From the NCBI RefSeq assembly GCF_019393635.1, contig NC_057863.1, forward strand, positions 626,265,791 through 626,329,790: DNA of 64,000 bases, in the 5' to 3' direction. The notes beneath the pieces are model-generated. The model was not told the origin of the DNA and did not search any database. It was given only the letters and a program-made list of their open reading frames with translations. The first letter of the stretch is position 1; each line of letters opens with the position of its first letter. The position numbers were made by a program, and so were the translations under genes. The DNA comes from Dromiciops gliroides. Lineage: Eukaryota > Chordata > Mammalia > Microbiotheria > Microbiotheriidae. Of this stretch, positions 35,701-46,900 are shown one piece after another.

Positions 35701-38700
35701 AAGGAAGAAAGGAAAAGAAGGAAAGAAGAGAAGTAAGGAAGATGAAGAAAGGAAGGAAAGAAGGAAGAAAAGGAGAAGGAAGAAAAAGAAGGAAAGAAAA
35801 GGAAGAGAAGGAAGGAAAGAAGAAAGGAAGGAAAGAAGGAAGAAAGAAAAAGAAGGAAAGAAAAGGAAGGAAAAGAAGGAAGGAAAGAAAGAAGGAAAAA
35901 AGAAAGGAGGAAAAAGAAGGGGAAAGAATTTATTAAGCACCTACTATATACCTACTGTGCTAAGTTTTTTTTGGGGGGGGGGACAATGAGGGTTAAGTGA
36001 CTTGCCCTGGGTCACACAGCTAGTAAGTGTCAAGTGTCTGAGGTCAGATTTGAACTCAGGTCCTCCTGAATCCAGGGCTGGTGCTCTATCCACTGTGCCA
36101 CCCAGCTACCCTCACCGTGCTGAGCTCTTTATAAATATTATCTTATTTGATCCTGACAACAACCGTGGGAGATCAGTGCTATTATTACCCCCATTTTACA
36201 GATGAGAAAACAGAGTGATTCAATTGTTTGCCTGGAGTCACACAGTTGGTGAGTTGTAGGAGGCCTGATTTGGCCCCAGACTTGCTGTGACCTTGCCTTT
36301 ACATTGCATGTATCTTGTATGTATAGAGTTGGGGGCTTGTGATCCCCCTAAACAGAATGTCAGCTCCTTATGGGCAGGGACCCTTTTTCCTTTCTCTGTA
36401 GCCCCCATGCTCAGCACAGTGCCTGGTGGGGAGTTAACAGCATAGTCAATGTTTGTTGACTGACTTTCCGACCCAGCCTTTGTGCTTGTCTGCCACACCT
36501 TATTCCTCTTGCCCCTTATCCCTTCTCCATCTGCCTTTTTCACAAGCTCCTTAGAAAACTTGCTCTTCCTGGCTCTGAAGCCACGGCTGTGGGGCCTCCT
36601 CCCACGGGGGGAATCACTCCCCCACATCCTGTCCCCCTTTCCCTCAGAGAGAACAATGAGGGCTCATTGTTCCCAGGGATGAAATCTGCAAGCAGAGAGC
36701 AGTGTACCCGCCTTCAGATTAGCCAAGGACGCAGCTTTCCTGCCACTGCGGCCCTCCCTGCTCCCACCAGATCCTTGTAAATGTGGCTCTTTGTGCAACA
36801 TTTTTGTGTTAGAATGTTTCTGGGGTTGTCGCTCAGTGTTTTTTGAGATGCACATGGTGTGCAGGACACTTGTCCCTTGACCCAGAAGGATAAGGACGAT
36901 TCCCCTTTCTGTCCTTCTGATAGTGACTGCCAATGCTAGCAACGGTTACAGTGAAGGGGGAGGTTGGGGGCAAGGAAAAAAACAGTGTTGGCCAACACTC
37001 CAAAGGTGGGCTAAGTAGGGCTTCTTAACCTGGGTTAGGATTTTGGGGGTCCTTAAACATGGGGGAGGAAAAATGGCATTTTCATTTCAATCCAATTTCT
37101 TTCCTTTGTTTTATGCATTTTAAAACATTATTTTTGGGCAGCTAGGTGGCGCAGTGGATAGAGCACCAATCCTGGATTCAGGAGGACCTGAGTTCAAATG
37201 CAGCCTCAGATACAACACTTACTAGCTGTGTGACCCTGGGCAAGTCACTTAACCCTCATTGCCCTGCAAAAAAAAACTCCAAAAAAAACATTTTGAGAAG
37301 GGGTCCAGAAGCTTCACCAGACTCCCAAAGGTGGGGGGGGGGCAGTCTAAGACATAACAATAGTTAAGAACCTCTGATCTAAAGAGATTGGGCCTAGTCA
37401 GGAAGACCTGAGTTCAAATCCTGCCTCATACATTTAGCAGCTATGTGACCCTGGGCAAGTCACTTAACCTTTGTCTGCCTGAGTTTTTGCAACTGTCAAA
37501 TGGGGATAATGATAGCATCTACTTCCCAGGGTCGTTGTGAGGTTCAAATGAGTTGAGATAGTTGTGCCCTTGCCTGCACATAGTAGACAGTATATAAATG
37601 CTAGTTATGATTGTTACAGGAAGCACCTGCTGGTGCTGGCCTAGGGGCTGGGGTTGCAAAGACAAAAAGGAAATTCCTAGTCTTTAAGGAGCTTATTTTC
37701 TCCTGATGAAACAAGGCCTGTACACAGAGAAATACTAGAGTGTGTACAAAGGAATAAACCAAGAAGGTGGGAGTGTGGAACCGAGGAACGTGCACTAGAT
37801 TTGGCTTCAGAGCACCTGGGTTTGAGCCCTAGCTCGGCAACTTGGCACCTGTGTGACCTTGGGCCTCTCTGGGCCTGTTTCTTCATCCATAAGATGAAGA
37901 GATTTCCTAGATGTCAGGAGTGCAAAGAGATGTTAAATGAAGACTTAAGGAGCCTTGGAGGTCCCTGATTAGCTCCGAACCTGTGATCTTAGGAGTCAAG
38001 TCAACCAACATTTATTTAGTTATTTGTTCATTCCTTTCTTTCCTTCTTTCTTTTTTTCTCTCTATTTCTTTCTCTCTTTCTTTCTCTCTCTCTCTTTCTT
38101 TCTCTTTCTCTCCTTCTTTCTTTCTTTTCCTTCCTTCCTTCCTTCCTTCCTATTATGTGTCAGGCACAGTGCTAAGAGGTAGGGATACCAAAAAATGGCA
38201 AAAATCAGTCCCTTCTGTCAAGGTTCTGCCGATCTGAATTTTATTATACAAAGTAATTTCAGGAGAGAGATCACTGAGACCTAGGGGAATCAGGGGAGGG
38301 CTTGTGTTGGAGATGGTGTCTAGAATCCTAAGCATTCTGACAAAGGGAAGAGGAGAGAGAGACAAGGAGGGAGGACGGAAGAGACAGAGAGAGAGAGAAA
38401 AGGGGAGAGAGAGGGAGAGAGAGAAAGAGACAGAAAGAAAGGGGAGGAACTCATGACACTATCACTCCAAAAAACATCCAAATAATGCCATAGAAAGAAA
38501 GGGGAGAGAAAAGAGAGACAAAGAGACAGAGAAAGGGGAGAGAAAGAAACAGAAAGGGGAGAGAAATAGATGGGAAGAAATAGAGAAAGAAAGGAAGGGG
38601 AGAGAAAGTCAGACACAGGGGAGAAAGAGAAAAGAGGAGAGAGAGACAGAGAATGGGGAGAGAAATAGATGGGGGAGAAACAGAGAGACAAGAAGGGAGA

Positions 38701-41700
38701 GAAAGAGACGGAGAAAGGGGAGAAAAAGAAAAAAGGGAGAGAAATAGAGGGGGAGGGGAGAGAAAGCAAAGGGGGGGAGGGAGAGAGAGAGGGAGGGAGG
38801 GAGATGGATGGAAGGAAGACAGCAAGAAGGGAGTGATTGTTTGGAGATTCCAGGGCTCATGTAGCCTTCTGGAAGGAATGGATGAAAAAGCATTCATTAG
38901 GTACCAATGATGGTGGTGATGATGAAATCCTAGAGTGTGTCTAGCACAGTTTGTGTTCTTAAAGGGGAAGAATGCATACAGGGGAGCAAGAGCTGGAAGC
39001 TGGGCTGGGAGGAGGTGGACCAGGGGATGGGCAGCCTGACTTGGGGCTGGCTGGGCAGTCGCATGGCCAGCCCAGGACTGGGTGACATGAGGTGGCCGCT
39101 CACCAGTCAGAGTCCAGGGATCCAGAGCCAAGTGGTTCGTGTTTGGGCTGGAAGAGTTTGGGGACAGGGTCATTTTTCCATGCCACAGTGAGTTCAAAAT
39201 CTAGCTTTAACATTTGGGGATGGGGGATGAGGGAGAGGTCGTCTGTGGGAGAGAGGCGGCTAAAGTAATTGGAGACAGTGCAGTGCAGTGAGGAGAACAC
39301 TGGTCTTGGAGTCAGGAGGCCCTGGGTTTGAGTCCTGACTCAGACATTGAGTCTAGCTGTGCAACTTTGGGCAAGTCACCCGACCTCCCTGAGCCTCAGT
39401 TTCCTTATCTGTAGACTTATGGGTTTGGACTAGAGAGGTGATCTCTGGGGTACCTTCCATCTTTATATCTGGGCTCCTATGATTCCCATCACTTCTCTGC
39501 TTCCTGGGCTTTTGCTGGACTTGGAGTCAGTAGACCTCTGCTCAGACCCTTACTCTGGTTATTTGCTGCCTATGTGACCTTGGGCTGGATGCCCAGACTC
39601 TCTGGGCCTCAGGTGCTTGATCTGTAGATTGTCCTAAATGGCATCTGAAGACCCTTTCACATTCACTTACCAAAACTGAGCTCATTATATTTAATGACAT
39701 AAATAAATATTTTTAAAAATATATTTGAAATTTAAAAATAAAACATTTAAAATTTACAATAGATAAAATATTTTAAATTAAAAAATAAAATATTTAAAAA
39801 TTTAAAATAAAATATTTTAAATGTAAAAAATTAAATATTTTAAAATTAAATAAATAAAATATTTTATAATTTTAAAAACAAAATATTTAAAATTACCCAT
39901 CCCCTAACTAATCCCTTTTGGAAAAAGATAGTACAAGGAAAAATAAAATATTTAACATTGAAAACAAACTATTTAAAATTTTTTAAATAAGAAAAAAATT
40001 TAAAAAAAAGAAGAAAGCAGGGCAGCTAGGTGGCACAGTGGATAAAGCACTGGCCTTGGACTCAGGAGGACCTGAGTTCAAATCCAGCCTCAGACACTTA
40101 ACTAGCTGTGTGACCCTGGGCAAATCACTTAACCCTCATTGCCCTGAAAAAAAAATGAAGAAGAAAAAAAAAAGAAAGCAAATTGAGCTCATTTTCCCCT
40201 TCTCCTCACCCTCCTCTCTTCCCAGCTTTCCTATTACTGGCTTTAGTGGTTATTACTGTGTGTGTTGGGGGGGATGCTATTTTTTTGTTGTTGTTATAGT
40301 TTTGGTGGGGCAATGGGGGTTAAGTGACTTGCTCAGGGTCACACAGCTAGTAAGTGTCAAGTGTCTGAGGCCGGATTTGAAATCAGGTCCTCCTGACTCC
40401 AGGGCCAGTGCTTTATCCACTGTGCCACCTAGCTGCCCCCTTAGGGATGCTATTTTTTTAAGGCATTATTACTGGTTCCTATTACCACCAGACTCCCAGG
40501 GACCCAGGTTCAAAAGCTAAGTGTCATCCTGGAGTCTTCCTTTGACTCCTCTTCCCCTCCCCCCCAATCTGCCCAATTTGGTGCATATATCTTGTATGCA
40601 CCGAGCTCTATACACGTTGTCCCTGTCATTAGAATGTAAGCTTCTTGAGGGTAGGCAGGGTTCTTGCCTTTCTTTCTATCTCCAGCATTTAGCGCAGGGC
40701 TTGGCACGTGGCAATTACATGATGAATGCTTCTTGACCAGCTGCCTGATTTGGATCCCCAAGTCAGTGGGCTTGGCTCCAGTCCCTCCCTCACTTGTTCC
40801 TTCGTTCCTGTGTTTGACTCCTAAGCTGGGGCATCCCGCTGGCCATCACCGCAGCAGCTGTTGTCCTGAAGAAGATTGGCTATGACGCCTCCGACGTGTC
40901 CGTGGGCTGGTGCTGGGTCAACATCGAGGCCGAAGACCGGCTGTTGTGGATGCTGCTGGCGGGGAAGCTCTGGGAGATGCTGGCCTACCTGGTGCTCCCG
41001 GTACTCTATATCCTCATCAGGAAGCACATCAGCAGGGCGGTAGGTGCCTGGCCCGGGCGCTGAGTCACATGGGGCCATGCGCGCATGCACGCATGCACGC
41101 ACTGGGGCTCTCCAGGGCTTGATTGTGGCCATCTGGGGTGGAGTGTGTGGCCTTAATCGGGTGAGGGGAACAGAGGGTGTGCTTGGGGGGGTGGGGTGGC
41201 AGTTAAGTCAGCAATAAGCAGTCCCCCACTGGGAGGGCTTGGAAAGGCAGGTGGAACCAATGAACAAACAAGCGTTTATTAAGCGCTTATTAGTTTTTTG
41301 TTTTTTACTTTTCTTTGTATTTAGCGCTTAGCACAGTGCCTGGCATATACAGTAAGTGCTTAATAAATGCCTTAGTCACCGCCTTTTTTCTTTTCTTTTC
41401 TTTCTTTTTTTTTTTGCGGGGCAATGGGGTTTGTGACTTGCCCAGGGTCACACAGCCAGTAAGTATCAAGTGTCTGAATCCGGATTTGAACTCAGGAACT
41501 CCTGAATCCAGGGCCGGTGCTTTATCTAGTGCGCCACCTAGCTGCCCCCGGTGTTGTTTTTTTCTTGTCTCACTAGCACACAGCACAGTGCCTGGCACAT
41601 AGTAAGTGCTTAATAAATGCATTTCTTAGTCACCTGCTGCTTTTTCCTTTTCTTTGTTTCTCTGGCACTTAGCATAGTGCCTGGCATGTAGTAAGTGCTT

Positions 41701-43673
41701 AATAAATGCTTAGTCACCTGCTGTTTTTGCTTTTTCCTTGTCTCTCTAGCACTTAGCACAGTGACTAGTCTATAGAGGAACTCATTAATAAATACTTGTT
41801 GATGATGATGTTAATGGCTTGTCTTAGGCACTGGGGACACAGTGACAAAAATTAAACAGCTCCTAGCATTCTGAAAGGGAGCATATAAAAATGTTCAATA
41901 AATACAAGGTAGTTTGACATGGGAGACGTGAGCAATTGGGGGTGGGGGTGGGGTAAGACAGGAGATGACTTGTCAGATCAACATGCATTAGGCACCTACT
42001 GTGTATGTAAGGAGATGGAGGGGTATAAAGCTAGAAAAACAACCTTGTCTCTGCTCAAAGAGCTTTCAGTCTATTGGGGGATGTGATAATAATATGTCCA
42101 GAGGAAATATGTCCAAAGCACACTATAAATGCTAGCTATTATTGTTGTGATGTGTCCACAGACAGGTATGGCACAGTGCGGGTCGTGAGGGGCCAAGGGG
42201 ACGGCCAGACAAAGTGTCCCCAGAATTCTTCAGGGAGAGGTCAGGACAGGCTTCCTTCATGGAGGAAGCAGAGTCTGTACTGGACGCTTGAAGGCAAAAG
42301 ATTCCAACAAGCAGAGATGAAGCAAGAGTATGTTCTAGGCCTGGGGGAAGGCCTGTGTGAATGCCAGACAGGTGGTGGGAGATGGCAGGATATTGGATAG
42401 TTGTTATTATTTGGAATCTTGTTCAACTGGAAGGTCAAGGGTGTGAAGAGGAATCATGTAAATTAAGGCTGGAAAAGTAGGGCAGAGGCAGACTATGTAT
42501 GGCTTTTAAATGTCAGGCTGGGGGCAGCTAGGTGGCGCAGTGGATAGATCATTGGCCCTGCATTCAGGAGGACCTGAGTTCAAATCTGGCCTCAGACACT
42601 TAACAATTACTAGCCTTGTGACCCTGGGCAAGTCACTTAACCCCAATTGCTTCACACACACCCCCAAAATAAATAAAATGTCAGGCTGAGGAGTTTTGTG
42701 TGTTAACCTAAAGGCAATAGGGAGCTACAGAGGGTTTCTGAGCTGCAGAATGACAGGAGGATTAGTGAGGAAGATTTCTTTTGACACCCGGCAAGGCAGG
42801 AAGATTAGCAAGAAAGAAATGTAAGATGTTCTGATCATTTGTGAAAAAACAAAACAAAAACAAAACCCAATACCTCCCAGGATGCAGCTCTAAAACTTTA
42901 TGATATATGGTAGATTACAGAAAACAACACTCAGTCATTAATCATGCTTCCTAGGAGGTCCGTGAACCCTTTTAAAAAGGCCATTGTGTTTCTCCATCCC
43001 ACCAGCCTTGCACTCCTGCTATCTGGATCTAAAACCCAGCTAAATTCAAGCTGGGATAGGTAGAGGTTAAGACTCTGGCCCCTGTCTCCACAAGTTTACT
43101 GGCATTGAACAAAGGTTTCCAGTCTTGAAAGCTTATGAAACAATTTCCAGTAAGAGGCCTGATAAATCTTGGTAATGAGTTTGGAGTTCAGAACCCAGTG
43201 GGAGGGGCAGCTAGATGGTTCAGTGGATAGAGCACCAACTTTGGAGTCAGGAGGACCTGGGTTTAAATCCGACCTCAGACACTTACTAGCTGTGTGACCC
43301 TGGGCAAGTCACTTCACCCTGTTTGCCTCGGCTTCCTCACCTGAGCAATGAGCTGGAGGAAATGGCACACCACTCCAGCATCTCTGCCAAGAAAATCCCA
43401 GATGGGGACACAGAGAGTCAGACACCACTGAAAAGACTTGACAACCACAGAAGGGCACCAGAGTAAGCAATGGGGATATAATAGTCTTTATTCTTCAGGA
43501 ACTCTTGCTCTACTCAGAAACCTAGTATACGGAAAATTGAGGAGGGAGGGAGGGAGGAAGGGAGAAAGAGATGGGAGAGGGGGAGGGAGGGAGAGATGGG
43601 ACAGGAAGAGAGGGAGGGAGGGATGGAGGGGGGGAGAGAGAGAGGGAGGGAGAGAGAGAGAAAGAGAGAGGGA

Positions 43674-43734
<61 letters not shown>

Positions 43735-43891
43735 GGGGAGGGAGGGAGAGAGGGGGGGAGAGGGAGGGAGAGAGAGAGACAGAGAGAGAGGGAGAGAGAG
43801 AGAGAGAGAGAGGGAGAGATAGAGGGGGGAGAGGGAGAGATAGAGAGAGGGGGGAGAGGGAGAGGGAGAGAGAGAGGGAGAGGGAGAGGGA

Positions 43892-43984
<93 letters not shown>

Positions 43985-46900
43985 AACACTCTTTGGAATG
44001 AAACAATGAGGGGCATCAGGGTAAGCTTCATGGAGGTGGTGGCTCTAGGCAAGTCACTTAACCCTCATTGCCCCACAAAAAACAAACAAACAAACAAACC
44101 CAAAACAAAAGCAAGGCATTAAAAGTAAAGTTAAGGATTTTGTATTGGGGTCCTAACGGTAAAGGGAACAGGGCAAGGGACTGATATGGAAAGAACTGTG
44201 CCTTAGGGAGACCTGCCCTTTGTTAGACAAATGGTCCCCAGAATGGGGGTGGGGGAGTCTGCCCTGGTCAGACCACATCTGGCATGTCCCCAGTTCTGGG
44301 ACATTTCAGGAGGGACGCTGGTGGACCAGAGTATATGAAAGGGATGAGAGGGCTGAGCTTGAAGTCAAAAAACCCCCATCTCCAACACGTAGTAACTCCC
44401 CTCCCCTCTCTGACCCTCAGTTTCCTCATCTGTAAAATGGGCAAGAGACTAACTATAGCATCTCCCTCCTGGGGTGGTTGTCAGGCTCAAATGACACAAC
44501 CATTGGATTGCACCATCATAGAGTTTAGGTGGAGAAGAAGGAAATGGAGGAGGAGGAAATCATCTGAAGGAACTGAGGACGGTTCGGCTGGAGAAGAGAA
44601 GATTCAGGGAGAACGTGGCAGCTCTTTTCAAGTGTAGGACATGTCGTGTAGAAGAGGAATTCTTGTTTTTCTTGGTACCAGAGGACAGGAATAGCACAAG
44701 AGGTGAAAACTGCAGATAGACTGGTCTCTATTCAACCCAGGATTCAACTCCAAACACCTGCATCCCTACCAACTGCCCCAGATTTGAATGCATTGCCCCA
44801 AAAGGTGGTGAGTCCTCCGCCCCTGGCAGGCTCGACAGAGCGGGCTGCATGATCACACAGGTCAGGCAGGGGATGCTGTCCTAGACCCCCCTGCTTCAGG
44901 TCGGAATCGGGCCAGGAAGGCCTGCGAGGCCTTTGGCACTTCTGTGGTTTTGTGTACTCTGAGCTCAGCAGGCCTGTCAAGAAGAGGTCAGTGGCTCTGT
45001 GCAGCTGTCCGTAGCCATCAGGAAACTTAATCTGTGCCCGGTACTTCAGGCCGTGCCCTGCTCCTTTTGAGAATTAAGACTTTCATTCCACTTGAACATG
45101 GAAGTTGACCACACTTCACCAGGCCCTTCCTGCCTCAGGCCCACCCAAGCTTGCTTCAGGGGATACCCGGGGAACAATCCATTTGAGTTATTGACTGTAT
45201 TTTCTTCCCTCTGCCAAGCCTTTTCTTCCTACAAAGAGGTGCTATGATAGGCATTATAAAGACCTGAGTTCAAGTGTCACCACTGACTCTTACCGACTGA
45301 ATGGCCCTGGGCAAGTCACTTAACCTCTTAGTGACCCAGGCTGCTCTATGAAGAAGAGTCTGAGTTATCCATTAACATTATAAAAACAATTTGGAAATTC
45401 TGAAGAACTCTAATCAACTGTTTAGAACCAATCACAATTCCCTCAGCTCTGCTTCCTGTTCAGCTCAGGATGGTATTTACAAGCCCTTGTATTTACAGGC
45501 ACTGCTTCAGGAGCTCCTATTGCTCTAATCAAGGTATCTTCCATGTGGGAGGCAACTGCCACAAAGTGGCTGGAATACCAGATTTTAAGTCAGAAGACCT
45601 GGGTTCAAATATTGCCTTTGGCACTTTTTTAGCTGCATTAATTATATTGCCCCCTGAGTCTATTGTGGTAACATACTTTTGAAAGCACTGAAGAATTTTT
45701 TTTTTCCATTGGTAAAGTGGGGATAATTAGTGGCACCTACCTCACAGGAGGATCACTTTGTAAACATTAGAGTACCATACGGGTGGCGCTATTTACCACC
45801 GTCATCATTATTATCATATCGACTTGGGAGTTCCCTCCAACAGTATAGTTCTCAAGCCGTCCATGGCTGCCCATCCTGTGTCCCTCTTGTCCACGTTCTT
45901 CCAGAAGGTCACAATGAGGGTCCCACCCACCGTGAGGAGGCCTTTCTCAGCTTCTCCTGACATTTATTGTAAAGACCTGGAATCAGATGTCACCTCTGAA
46001 AAGCATTTGACTTCCATCCCCAGCAGGGACAGGTGGCAGCCCAGGACAACATCGGCTTAGAATATAAACTTCTCTGTGAAGTCTTATGAAGACAGATGAT
46101 GGATGATTATGAGCAGACAGTAAAGAAGAGAGAGCAATGGAAGGTCAGACTAGTCTAAAGAGAGTTTGGCCAGAATTCCAGCTGACCAAAGTAATCCTCA
46201 AGGCATTTAAGGATGAAAATGAAGGAAGAAGAAAAATGAGAAAATTTATAACAGTGACTGTCTACTACAGAGAGAGAACCACCACACATGGACTCTACCT
46301 TCACTTCCAGACATCCTTGCTGTTAGAAATGACCCTGAGGATGGGGCAGTGGCTAGAGCAACAGCCCTGGATTCAGGAGGACCTGAGTTCAAATCTGGCC
46401 TCAGACAATTGACACTTACTAGCTGTGTGACCCTGGGCAAGTCACTTAACCCCAATTGCCTCACAAAAAAGAAAAGAAAAGAAATGACCCTGAGGAGAAT
46501 AAAGATGGGAAAAACAGCCTGGATGGGGAAAGTGTATCTACAGAAGAAGACACAGTTGTGAGAAAACTGAGGAACTCAAGACCAATAGCATGCAGGGGAA
46601 AGTTCAGACATTGTTCATATCAAAACAAAACAGAAAGGGACAACCAAGAAAACAACAATTAGATCTATATTTATTTTCCCACTTATATAAAATCTTCGTG
46701 CAAGTCACTCATAGACAAACAGAAACACCCTTAGTGAGGTCATTAATAGGGGACAAACATGGGGGCAGCTGGGTGGTGCAGTGGATAAAGCACTGGCCTT
46801 GGACTCAGGAGTCCCTGAGTTCAAATCCAGCCTCAGACACTTGACACTAGCTGTATGGCCCTGGGCAAGTCACTTAACCCTCATTGCCCTGCCCAAAAAA

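Noticed and set aside
43438..44052. Long open frames of Arg/Glu/Gly or Ser/Leu/Pro
   Set aside because: Pure translation of the GA/CT simple repeat. The same applies to 35485-35940, 38320-39197, 50708-51679 and 62851-63222.
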